From assembly GCA_032358255.1 (NCBI GenBank), contig JAULBX010030264.1:118577-182576 (forward strand): a DNA stretch of 64,000 nt, in the 5' to 3' direction. The notes beneath the pieces are model-generated. The model searched no databases. It saw only the letters and a list, made by a program, of their open reading frames with translations, and was not told the DNA's origin. The position numbers and the translations under genes were made by a program. Positions within the stretch are counted from its first letter, which is position 1, and every line of letters begins with the position of its first letter. Shown here one piece after another: positions 48,001-59,258 of the stretch. The DNA comes from Heterotrichella gracilis (Eukaryota; Sar; Xanthophyceae; Tribonematales; Xanthonemataceae).

Positions 48001-51000
48001 GGAACCCTATGCCCATTCTGAACCCAAAAAATCCTTTGAAATCTGCTGGTTCAGCATTCGCATATCGCGCTCTTGAGCACTGTGTGAACCCTGCTTCAAG
48101 CCGTGATTCTCCAAAACCCCAAAAAGTCCAGGGAATTACAAAACCCCAGCAGATACGTAGTTGTCTTGTGCGCTTTGTTTATTTGCAATCCTTGTTGGAG
48201 CAGTGGAGGCGCCAAGTGTTATTTTCTGGCAATGGTTTTAGAATTAGAATTAGAATAATAATGTACCCGTCGCGGCTCAGAAAGCCATAGACTACACGCT
48301 GGGACAGGGGCAGCATCCCTGCAGCGGAGGTGTGCAGAGCAATGCGCGTTCACTGGCAATGGTTTCCTCATCCGCCACCTTCCTTTTCCACTCCCTACCA
48401 ATCCCCACCCTGCCATCCCAGGGGTGCTGGACGAGAAGGCAGCCGCCACCAACGCCCTCGGCATTTTCGCCGAATGCACCGGGGCCCATTTCGGCCCCTA
48501 CCTGGAAGCCTGCGTGCCCCTGCTCCGCACCATGTGCGATTACTTCCATGAAGACGTGCGGAGGGAGGCGTTCGAAGCCCTGCCTGCGATTTTGAAATGC
48601 ACGAACCTGGCCTACCCCGCATCCCCGGGAGAGGCGACGGGGATGAGTGAGGTGGCGCAGGGGCTGTTTGAGATGGTGGTGCCTGTGCTGCTGGGGGCGG
48701 TGGGGGTGGATGACGACAAGGGGTCGGTGGCCAGCGCCATGATTGCAGTGACCGAGGTACGTAATGGAATTAAAATGGCTGGAGTATCGCGTAGAAGTCC
48801 TTGGCCTATATTACAAACTCTGGAGTCGATTTAAGCAAGTGAGTAAGCTTAGATTGTTTTCAAGGCGGTGGTGCTGTTGGGGTCGATGGAGGTGGGCGAT
48901 GACAAGGGGGCCGTGGCGAGCGCCATGATTGCCGTGACTGAGGTAAGGTGGGAATATATATCACTACATGCAGAATTGCATGTAATTCCAAAACCAAACA
49001 GGAGTTTTCTCTGACATGAGACAGTACGGCGGCGGTAGCATTCTACTGGAAAGCTGGTGGAATGTAATGTATTGCCATTTTGTAATTATTAAGTTTGCAG
49101 ATGCACTGAATTTTTTTGCGTATTTCCAGGTTGTGAATGACAGCAGTGCGGCTGCTGTGTCCCCCTACCTTGATGAGCTGGTGGAAGTGGCGGAGCTGAT
49201 CATCAAGGGAGAGGCAATATGCCAGGTGAGGAGGGGAGGGGACAGGGTGGGGGCCAGGGACGCTGTGGGTGTGGGTGTGGGGGTGAGTGGGTGGGTGTGA
49301 AGAGTGGAAGGTGCGAGATGGTGTGTACGCATGGCTTCCTACTCCCCATTCCTTGTGTAGATATACCGATTCAATCTGATATGAAGAACGCTTCCCAGCT
49401 GTTTGTGAGAGGCTGTTTCGGGTCCACATGCCCGGACGTCGACAGCGATTTTGACTCAAAAGTGACAGCTGAAAAGTGTGCACGTCCCCAATCGGTAATC
49501 CCCAACACGACACAATCCCCAGCCGCACCAAATTCGTGTTTATAAACCTGCTTAAACACTTCAAGCACCGCAGCTCGTGTTCAACAACGCGAGTGTTCGA
49601 ACGGCAGGTTTGCAAGGCATTTGAAGCAGGGAGTTCGGGCAGTGGCTGTGGTTGTCATATGCATGCAAATGCAGTCGTGCATGCAAGCGTCCGTCGAAGT
49701 GCGCGCAACGCTAGGAAACGAAGCGATCACTTAGATACTGTACGAACGGACCTCGAGGTACTGCAAAAAACCGTGACAAGGCACTTCACTCATATCCCCG
49801 GAATATAACCCAGGTGAAAGCATGCAGTGAAAACGGTCTTTACAAGGGGAGCTGTTAGCACTAGTGGAGTGCAACTCGGTTGTCTGTGTTCAATTGGGCG
49901 CTCTAAAAGGCAAAAGCAAGCAAGTGGTATATTAAATTAGCGAGGTTGGCTTCACAACATGCCAAGAGTTAAACCGGGGCAAAGCCACACTGTTAGTACT
50001 ATGCGGTGTGACAACCAGCCCTTGGGTTGGTACAAGCGCTTCTTGTACTTCTTGCCAGGTGAGCAGGGGGAAGCAGGGCAACATACACCATTTCCCGAAT
50101 GGAATTCTAGCATGTCAATGCTTAAAAACAAGGGTGTGCACACTGCGCAAGCTGCCACAGGGGGCGCCCTGCAAAAACCACAAAAAAGCAAATATATGCA
50201 CACCCTCAGTGCAGGCTGTACACGTACGTTTTCAGTCTGTCCTGGTATCAAAAAAGAAAAGAAAGAATTTAAACGCCAAAGGCTTTAGTAAGGCGGCATA
50301 GCAGCTATGCATAGCCCCGAGAGAAGTCAAGCAGGAAAACCATTGCCCAGGGGGGGAATAAGTGGTGGATGGAGTAGTGGCAGTGGAGGGAACAGTGGAG
50401 GTTCTGAGAGGGCCCCTACACGAAGTAAAGAATGGCTACCTGGTGTGGCAAAGGTAGGGTGTGGTGGAACAAGTGTGAATGGCCAAAGAATGGGGTGGGG
50501 AGCATTGGGAAAAAATAGTGACAGATGAGAAAGCACTCGGTGTACGGCGGCTGAGAAAAGGGTGGTCATGCCCTGGTATTACCCTAGAGTCACACAGGAT
50601 ACCCTTATGCTGCACCCATCGCTGCACAGGATCCCACGTATTGGTGGCCACCTAGATTGCCTACAGGGACCGTAATTAGCCTTAAAGTTTGGTAGCACCA
50701 GCAATAATTCTAGTCCTGTATGATTTTTAATTATTTTATACTGTATATGGTTCAAATCCACGTACCTTTGCCCCCCCCTGCTCACCTGGCAAGAAGTACA
50801 AGAAGTGCTTGTAACATTTATGTTTTTACTCACATATATTCCACACGCATTTCCCTATGCTTTTTTGGATTTTCAATGGTCATCAAGAATTTCCCACATA
50901 GCATGTAATCTGCCACACTGGAAACAGTGTCAGTTAAGCCTTGGCTCTAGGACTGGGGTGAGGCATACCCAGACATGCTAACCTGGCTTCAAAGCTGGAA

Positions 51001-53324
51001 AGCACATACTTACTTACTTACCTTTGTAATCCCCAAATACCACATCCAGTTTTCAGGATGTAATCTTGAACCACATGGAAGACCCGCATGGATGTTTCAG
51101 CCTGACTGAACCCCCTACAATCAAGCCCTAATCTCCAGGAAAACCCTTCCTTTAAACCCCGCGTGCGCACCACAGGCGGTGGACAGCGGTGACGATCAAG
51201 GGGAGGGATTAGACGATGATGAAGGGGAGGACAGGGATGAGGAGCTGCTGGCAACCATAGCCGATCTGCTGCCCGCCCTCACAAAAACCCTAGGGCCAGA
51301 AACGTACCTCCCCTTGTTCGCCTCCCGTCACTTCCCCCCCCTGCTCAAGCGCATGAAGCCCTCCCAGCCGGAGGGCATTCGGGCCACAGCCATGGGGTAG
51401 GGGACAACACTAAACCCTAAACCCTAACCCTAACCAGCCATATATGAGACAGCCTTCATAAACCCCAACCCTTACCAACGATGATATCATAATGTTGTTG
51501 TTACAATTAATTTTTGTTTTACTGATACGTAGATAGCACGATTTGTTTTCAAAGAAAAATCACATGGTGGAAAACTCCTGATCATTTCCTATTCATGAAC
51601 TGTTCATCCCAGTTACATCGTCATGACACAGCGTGTGTTGACCAGGGCGGTGGGGGAGGTGGCTCGGGAGGGCGGGGCGGGTTTCTCCCCCTGCGTGGAC
51701 AAGCTCATGCCCCCCTTGCTAAGGGAGATGCGGGCAGAAGACAGTGTGAATAGGAGGAATGCGGCGTACACCGCAGGGATGCTGTTCTGGCATTGTGGGG
51801 CGGCGGTGGGGCCCTCGGTGCCTCGCCTGCTGCAGGTGAGCTGGGGGATAGGATTGAAGGTTGTAGAAACCCTTGTGAACCCTGATGATACCCTTGTCAA
51901 ACCCTGGTAAAGCCCTTGTAAGCAGGAGGGAAGCAGCGTACACCGCTGGCATGCTGTTCTGGCACTGCAGGCGGTGCTGGGGCCCTCTGTGCCTCGCCTG
52001 TTGCAGGTGGGGCGGGCTTGTGGAAACCCTTGTGGACACCTGATGGTACCCTTGTCAAACGCTTGTGGAGCCCTTGTCAGTAGGAGGAATGCAGCGTACA
52101 CTGCCGGCATGCTGCAGATGGGATTAGGGTTTAGGGTTTGGGCAAAGGCCTTTGGGAGCCTTATGTGCGTCGCCTGTTGCAAGGCAGGTTGGTAGTGTAC
52201 AGCTTCTGTATTTATGTGCAGGCCCTGTTCGCTCCCTCATAGGACCCCTTCACCCGCGACAGTCACATTGTTGATTCAAGTAATTTCTAAAAGCTAAGAG
52301 TGTGCATTTCCTCCCCGCGCAGGCCCTCCAGCCCCTGTTCTCCCCCTCTGAGGACCCCTCCACCCGCGACAATGCGGTGGGGGCGGTGGCGCGCGCGCTG
52401 GCCGCCATGCCCCACCACCTGCCGCTGGATCAAATCATGCCGGTGTTCATGGGTGAGTGCAATTAGCGGATGTAATCAGTCATTTCCATTTGTTCAATCT
52501 GTCAACATCTATGGAACAAATCATGCCGGTGTTCATGGGGGAGTGCACGTGGAATCAGTGAGGGTTTTGGTACGTGGCTTGCATGCATTCATCTTGGGTA
52601 CGAGGTCGCCACACCCATCTATTTGGTAATCTCTTTTAGTAAATTTAGTACATTTAGTTCGATTCATCGTATGTGCCCCACCTGCCACTACCCCCAAATT
52701 ATGCCTAGCCATCTAAAACAAACCTGGGGATCGGAGGTCGCCACACCGACCTACATTTTAGTCCAATTCATCTTAACTGCCCCACCTGCCGCTGCCCCCA
52801 AAGCATGCCTGTTATTGGTACCTGTTTTGTTGCTTAGCCATCTGGAACACACCCTAAACCCTAAACCCTAAACCTCTAAACTTCTAAACCCTAAATCCTG
52901 CGTGGTGTACCTGGCCTGTCACCTGTGGGCATCTACTTCGTTCCCTTTTAAATTCAAATTGACTCGTTCAATTATTTTTGGATTCAAGTTGAATCGTTCA
53001 ATCGTTCCCCTCCCCTTCACCCCCCACCCAGGTGCCCTCCCCCTGCAAGAGGATTTCGAGGAGGGCGACTCGGTGTGCAGCGCCCTCGCCACCCTGCTGA
53101 CAAGTGCTGACCTGGCGCCAGCTGTCGCCACCTGGGCACCCCACATGGTGGCGCAGCTGGTGGGGCTGTGCGCGCAGGGGAGGGTGGCGGAGGGGGTGAA
53201 GGGGAGGGCGGCGGGGGTGGTGGCGGGGCTAAGGGCGCAGCATGGGGAGGCGGTGGATGCGGTGCTTGGGGGTCTGAGTGGGGAGCAGCGGGCTGCGCTG
53301 GCAAAGTATGGGGGCTCCATTTAG
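42018..53324 (+). CDS. IPO4: Importin-4-like karyopherin beta
   Basis: Seventeen exons, all in phase: 42018-42182, 42411-42594, 43003-43113, 43384-43559, 44312-44497, 45084-45239, 45566-45748, 46348-46437, 46722-46920, 47157-47341, 47706-47970, 48422-48756, 49130-49225, 51176-51396, 51613-51835, 52323-52452, 53032-53324; 1065 aa (human IPO4 1081). The protein is a HEAT-repeat solenoid that carries cargo, such as histones and ribosomal proteins, into the nucleus with Ran. Seen: MDPSQLSQLEQLLSGCL start, RQLAAVLLRKRI (importin-N), an acidic loop SSDEESDEEEEGR, then SVRTGVLDEKAAATNALG, an acidic tract DDDEGEDRDEE, and LPLQEDFEEGD near the C-terminus. These follow the IPO4/Kap123 order better than IPO5. 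Intron 13 (49226-51175) is unusually long and holds two insertions. Nearly every intron carries boundary copies. Confidence 0.93.
46035..46076 (+). repeat. Dispersed repeat family A, short relic
   Basis: Only the core CAGCCTGCTTAGCAATCAG followed by CCTTGCA is recognisable. It lies in an importin-4 intron. Confidence 0.4.
50036..50812. mobile_element. Inverted-repeat-bounded insertion in importin-4 intron 13
   Basis: A segment of about 40 bp at 50036-50080 (core CTTCTTGTACTTCTTGCCAG) recurs in reverse complement at about 50770-50812, bracketing about 0.7 kb. No transposase is visible in the interior. It may be a non-autonomous element or two opposed copies of a dispersed repeat. Confidence 0.5.
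50910..51021 (+). mobile_element. SINE-like element copy 2
   Basis: This is the second copy of the element at 38042-38164, here on the plus strand and ending in tandem TTAC. It lies in importin-4 intron 13, about 150 bp before exon 14. Confidence 0.6.
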
Positions 53325-54917
53325 GGAGCTGGTGGTGAGGGGGTGATCGGGGGGCTGAGTGCCAATCCCTAGACCCTGAAGGGGTTATGTGGGTGGCGCC
53401 CAGGCCTGAAGGAGTGGGCGGCGAGGGTGGTGGCGGGGATGTGGGGCTTGGGGGATTGAGCGGAGAGCAGCGCGCGTTGCTGCAAACTGTTGGGGCTTTG
53501 GCTGAGGGTTCATGAACCCTAAAAGGGCTCTCGTCATAAGTAGCGCATGGCGAGCCTTATAGGATAGTTGATACATGCTTCTAGCGAAAGCCCACCAGGA
53601 TGCATTGAAGTGTTTTCGACGACTCTGCTGTCCGCCACCAACCGTTGCGTTACGTGCTTCCGTGCGTCTGTGTGTATGATGTGAGCTGTAACTGCTTCCC
53701 AAGACTGAGAATGTGTCCACAACGCCCTGGTACGCCGCAGTATTAGAACCTGCTGGCGCCTGGGAATGCTGTGGATAGCGACTACGGTAGAGCAGCGGCA
53801 CTGCGCGTATGCACCCTCCCCAACCCCAAACGTGAAACGGTCTGCAAACGTGAAACGGTTTGCAACAAATCTTGCAACTGATCTTACATCTTGATCATCT
53901 GGCACACAGAGCAATACAACCTTATCTGGACATTGTCTGCATATTGCATGCAGGGTGAAACCATTATGGGTACACTCTGTGCACGTGCATGTGGCAAAAC
54001 CTACTTGGAATCTCAACACCCCCGTTAGGCTAAACTAACAACTACACTTGTAGCCATGATTGCACTGCACGCGTTTGTGACAAACACGTCAATACCAAAT
54101 GTGTGTTCACCATCGAGGAGCTGCATTCTCCTACCCTCAAGGCCTGGGAGGAGCACATAAATGCGGAATGAACAGGTCTCAGCCTGCATAATAAGGGTTT
54201 AGGCCTCAACCCAAAACCCTAAATTCAGTGAAGGGCTCTGATCAGAGGTGCATTCCTGGGGCAGAGCAACAATGTCACAAACAAAGGGTTAAATTTACTA
54301 AGCTGGGCCCTAGTAACCCTTAGTAAGGGTTCTGGGCAGGAATGGCTGCACACGCTGCAGCTTGCTTCCCTGCGGGAGCAAGTGAGCTCCAGCATGCGTT
54401 GCTTTGTAAAACCTCCATAGCTTGCTTGCTGCAAATGCACATCATGCAACTTGGCATCTTGATTGGCTAACATGATGTGCCTCAGACTGTGGCGCCAGCC
54501 TGTGCGCACAACCGAGGGCGCCACACTGATGGCATCTGCAAAGTACAACTTCCCTCACAGCCATCATTATCCAGTGCCAAAAAAACACTGGGTTTGGGCT
54601 CCTGTCCACCTAGGGGTAGAACCCTAGTAACCCTAGTAACCCTGGTAACCCTTAGGTAGACTGGACAGGGACCTCTCCTCCCATAGCCTCTCCAGCAACC
54701 CCCTTCCCCTGCACCATGCGCAGCACCCCCAGGACCCTGTAAATCCTCAAGTTGATGACCTCCAGGCTGCAGGTCTGGCATGGGCACCACATGGAATCCT
54801 AAACCCTGAACCCTGGAGTCCGACCCATCTGCAAACTCCTCCCACAACCACCAGTACCACCGACACGATTGCAAGCTGCGGCCCAGCCTGCGCCCACGCG
54901 CATACCCCCTGCCCCAC
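53325..54917. other. Convergent intergenic region with copied exon ends
   Basis: The left part (53404-53520) holds a decayed copy of the importin-4 terminal exon. A 161-codon minus-strand frame (54019-53534) shows no known motif and is not assigned. The right part (about 54660-54770) holds a diverged copy of the terminal exon of the membrane-protein gene, next to CCCTAGTAA repeats at about 54620-54655. Confidence 0.5.
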
Positions 54918-56135
54918 CTAGGGGCTCTCCTCCCACAGCCTCTCCAGCAGGCCCCTCCCCTGCGCAGTGCGCAGCCCCCCCAGTATGCTGTCTGCGCTCA
55001 GGTTGATCACCTGCAGTTTGGCGAGGTTGACCTCAGTGCTCAGACAGGGTTTAGGGTTGGAGTTTAGGGTTTAGAATTTGGGGTTTCACCTGTAGCTTGG
55101 CAAGCAGGAGCTCAGTGCTCAGACAGGGTTTAGGGTTTGGGCTTTGGGGTTTGGGGTTTGGGGTTTGGGGTTTGGGGTTTAGGGATTAACCTCCAGCTTG
55201 GCGAGCAGGAACTCAGTGGTCAACAGGGTTTAGGGTTTAGGGTTTGGAGTTGAGGGTTTAGGGTTTCACCTCCAGCTTGGCAAGCAGGACCTCAGTCCTC
55301 AGACAGGGTTTAGGTTTAGGGTTTGGGGTCAGGGTTTGGGGTTGAGGGTTTGGAATTTGGGGTTTGGAGTTTAGGGTTTAGGGTTTCACCTCCAGCTTGG
55401 CGATCAGGAGCTCAGTGGTCAGCTGATTCACCCGCTCCTCCCTCCCCCTCACTGTCATGTCAACCACCTCCTCTGCCACAGCCACCACGGGTCCCCGCCC
55501 GAGCATCCCCAGAGCTGCCAGGATCCCCGCCGCTGCCCCGGCCGCCCACTCGACCGAAAAATCTGGCCACTGGGCCTGGGCGAAAACGCCGGCAATCGCC
55601 TGCGGGAAAAGCTTTCACAACTTAGAAGGAGGTGGAAGAAAACGTCGTTCAAAATACATAATGTTTACTGCAGATATGTCCTGAGCGAAACGCTCGGCAA
55701 AGCATGCGAGTTGGCAAGGCCATGGGCATTTAGTAAGGAACACAAAGCACAGCCTGTAGAACAAAACCAGCTGGTATGTCAAGGGGCGGCCCAAAAACCC
55801 TAGACCATGAACCCTAAACCCTAAACACAGGGTTTTAGGCCCGCTGGTGCCTCAACAGAACCTTTTCAGACACGCTCACCATGTCCCAGTAGGGCCTGAT
55901 CCACACGCCCCCAAAGTACAGCAGGAGGCCGGCGTTCAGCACCAGTTTCGCCAGCTCCACCCTATTGGGCCCCGCCTCCACGCAGCACTTGTGGTACACC
56001 TCAGCTGTGCGCAGCTGTTTGGACAAGGTCTCCACCTTTACCTCCGCATGTGCAATTGCGTCAGAGGCTGCACGGTCCTCGGGGGGCCCTTGGGCGGAGC
56101 AGGCGGTGGTGGGTGGCACGGGGCGCCGGCTGTCC
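54918..56135 (-). CDS. Putative two-segment membrane protein (5' end missing)
   Basis: Three in-phase exons: 56135-55880, 55599-55390, 55010-54918 (stop TAG), at least 185 aa. The first contains a helical segment (AHAEVKVETLSKQLRTAEVY) and a hydrophobic span (ELAKLVLNAGLLLYFGGVW). The second has another nonpolar stretch (GAAAGILAALGMLG) followed by an amphipathic helix (REERVNQLTTELLIAKLE). The third adds 30 residues. I do not recognise the family; an organelle membrane protein is possible. The upstream start was not found. An upstream look-alike (about 56290-56360) is a copied boundary of the first exon listed. Confidence 0.6.
55020..55330 (-). repeat. Tandem copies of an exon donor boundary separated by TTTAGGG words
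   Basis: Four diverged copies of the end of exon 55599-55390 (AGCTTGGCRAGCAGGA.CTCAG on the + strand) lie at about 55012-55050, 55085-55125, 55190-55225 and 55265-55305. They alternate with GGGTTTAGGG or GGGTTTGGGG runs. Confidence 0.9.
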
Positions 56136-59100
56136 CTGAGACATCGCAAGTTGGTCACGTGTATACTTTGAAGTGAGCAAGTTCCAAGGGTACCAAACTG
56201 GTTGTTGGGGTGTTGTTGGTTCCTAGGGTGGAGTGCACGCCAGATGGACCCCTGGGACAAAAGGCTCCAAAGTAGAATCAAACGGTGTTTTAGGGAGGGT
56301 CCTGGGCAGCTGCAGGGCAGGCGGTGGTGGGTTACCATGGAGCGCTCGTCGTTCCTGTGACAGGATAAAACGCAGTGTAAGTTTTCACTGCATTGCAAAT
56401 GGGCCATGGACGTTTTCTAGGGTATTTCCTGGTTATACCATGGTTGGCAAGGGTTCATATGCGCACAGCATTAAAGGCCAGTGCAAAACCACTGCATCAA
56501 GTTTGGTGGCAATCTGGGCAGTTGGCAGAGGCGTTCATATGTCACTTAAGAACACCCCTGCAAACTGCCCAGATACGAACAGACTTGCTGAATTGCAATG
56601 GTCTTGCCGTACCCAGCGGCTCCAAACATTGTAAGGTCATGACATGTGTGGCGTTGTGTCAGCGCTGGCGTTGTGTCAGTGCCAGCTAGCTGGCCATCTG
56701 GTAATGACCTGTAATGCACGTGGGGACAGGAAACCCACCTCAAGTTGGTCACATTGGGGGAAATTTCACGCAACATTTACAGCTTCTTCACGTATAGGGG
56801 GTGTTGCTGCACATTCACAAAGTGTCTCCCAACAGAGAGGTAGACTGTACGGGGGCCATGCATGCATGTGACCGTACCGTTTCTTGGGCAACGACGCCCT
56901 GAGGGACGGGCCTCTCAAGGACCGTCCACGTGCAGTGGCGCATAATCGATAGAGATGCAGCGCTGTTGGGCAGCCAGAGGCTTTCACTCCAGTCGTGCTG
57001 GCCATGGTGCCATGAACAATCACCAGTGATGGGTTCATCGCGATGGCGGGGCACCTACACACCACTGCAACTAGGTCGGTGGATGCAGAACAGTGCACCC
57101 GGTACTGTGTAAAAAATGGGTCGGCCAATGGTATTGTATGTGCCTTTTATGCGCTTGAAGGGGTGTGGGTGGTTGATATATGTGCATGCATATGCATTGT
57201 CTCCTTGTCCTAGACAACATCCGGAGGGGCCCGTATTTTCCCGCCACTCGAAACGTCTTGCAATGTTTCGTAGCTGACTATTGACTATCGTGTCCCATAG
57301 ATAGGCATGCAGTACCTTTATTCGAGTCTTCAAGAAGCCAGCTGACATTTGCACATGCATGCATGTCGTGTAAGTCGTAAGCACATGCATGCATCTGGCC
57401 TTGTGTTCCCGAACCGCACGGTTCAGCCATATTGTGCAAGGAAAGGAGAATAAAAATGGTAATGGTAGTGATGGTGTAGAAATCAGGAGCCTTGACGTTA
57501 ACGCTTTCCGGTGATGCCAGATATTGCTTGCCATGGATGGCATTGGTACTGCATGCCATGCCCCTCACTGCACGGTGGAGGGCCTCCCCTTGCCCTCATA
57601 ACATCTTTCTAACTTACAAGCCGTTCAAGCTCTATGATAACAGCAACTGGGCCCAGGTCACAGACAGGATACTTGCAAGTACCCCCGGGCGAGGGAGGAA
57701 GTGACTACCGGGTACCCCCCCTCGCACCTGCAATACGTCTACTTGCCCAACCCTCCAGTGATCTATAAAGACATATATGCAGGCACAGCCATATATGGAA
57801 CCGGCCTAGGCAGAAGGCACAGCCCCATCCCACACTCCACATCCAACAGCCCACAATCACAGCAGCAGCCACGCCCGTATGGTTCCTCAGCCAGTGGCTC
57901 TTCTCAGTAGGCCACTTCCTATTGGGAAGTACAGTGCACGCCTCGAGATTTGAAAGGCCAAGTTATACTGGAAAATCACAGCAAAGTACTAATGTTTGTC
58001 GCCGTTGTAACCCCAATGGATGATATCTTTCAACTTTCCCCCAGTTTCACCCCAAATGACCTCCGCCACTTGACGGCTGGATCCACAAGCCGAAAGGCTT
58101 GTACTGACTTCCTGCCGAGGGAGAAAAAGCTATATGGTACTATATAAAAGAAAGGCTCAGGATTAACACCAATCATCCATGGCTGTGCACTGAGCTCTCA
58201 ACACCTTTTCCAATCTCATACATATTCAACCAGCTGTATCTTCAAATTGAAGACAGTTTGGACCCAAACGGGCAAGGATGTAACATTTCGTTGCAACTGT
58301 ATATTGGTGTATTTTGCCGCCTGATAAACACCTTTCCCCCTGGTAAACGTTTAGGCCCCTCAGGAAATGCCAACTCAACCTGTAAGAATTTTCGGTAGGC
58401 GGATACAATTAACAACAATAGTGAAGTTGTGGTACGCCACTGTGTACACCAGGGTATACATCTTTGGTTGGTTTCCAGTCATGCATTAGGGTTGCCATTC
58501 AAACATATACTGGCCTTTTATTGCCAGTCAATAAAAATATTGGCCTTTATTGCTCAGCCTTTCCTGAGGAGGTCCCTTATACAAACATGACCTGTTTTTC
58601 AACACCTGTAACTGACAATAGGGTAGCAGAGGCACATCTGCTTTGATTACAGCCATCGTAGGTGAGTAACCATCTCACGGGGCTGCCGCGAAGCTGGGAT
58701 CGGTTGACGTCCATATGCATGCATACGCGGTCGGGCAGCATCACGTTTACCACCTTGGGGTGCTGTACGTGCTCGCACAATTGAGTGGTGACAACGGCTA
58801 ATATTCCCGCGTGTGTACATAGCTGGTGCTGTGGTATTTCCTGCTGTCAGGCCACAAACCTTGTGTGCATCGTCCAGGGCGTCCTTCCCATGCTCTACAA
58901 ACTGCGTACCACACATAATGCCCTTCCTGCTGCTTCTTGCCTTCATTGAACGTTAGTATCTTGCGTTTTTCTTCGTTTAACGACACTTCAGACACTCCAA
59001 TCAGCGCCGTAACCACGCTCATCGCATCGCAACTGCATCGAGCACATACTGCGCAACATGTTGTGGCCGGCGGGCCCCACAACCACATATATTCACGCGT

Positions 59101-59258
59101 GCATGTGCTCTCTATTGTTAGAAATGCATTCTATATCAGGCCCACGGCCCGTAAACACGTGTGTGCGTGTGTAGATATACCCAGATCTGGATTGCATGGC
59201 ATTGCGGATTTGATACCCTTGGACAAAGCACCAACCGCACGGGGCAGCCACCGTTGCG
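56136..59258. other. Intergenic region with one orphan exon-like segment
   Basis: This 3.1-kb interval has little coding signal. The segment 57600-57910 reads KPFKLYDNSNWAQVTDRIL in one frame and then VTTGYPPSHLQYVYLPNPPV to a stop at 57910 in another, with no plausible intron between, so it may be a decayed 3' exon. A Walker-A-like GAAGYGKT at about 56615 (minus) stands alone. The rest is apparently empty. Confidence 0.45.
57600..57910 (+). pseudogene. Orphan, apparently frameshifted 3' exon
   Basis: Two protein-like stretches lie in different frames and overlap at about 57701. The second ends in a Ser/Gln-rich tail before TAG. No upstream exons were found. It could instead be a real exon with an unrecognised intron or a base error. 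The family is not recognised. Confidence 0.3.

Noticed and set aside
42018-53324. Importin-5 as the identity of the large karyopherin
   Set aside because: The N-terminal RQLAAVLLRKR segment, the SV..AFLDEKE-like junction after the acidic loop and the LPLQED C-terminal motif fit IPO4 better.
53534-54019. 161-codon minus-strand open frame after importin-4
   Set aside because: No recognised motif, no splice context, and part of it covers a short internal direct repeat; left unassigned.
56546-56776. Minus-strand GAAGYGKT, resembling a Walker A motif
   Set aside because: An isolated eight-residue match with no Walker B, no consistent donor site and no neighbouring ATPase exons; probably chance.
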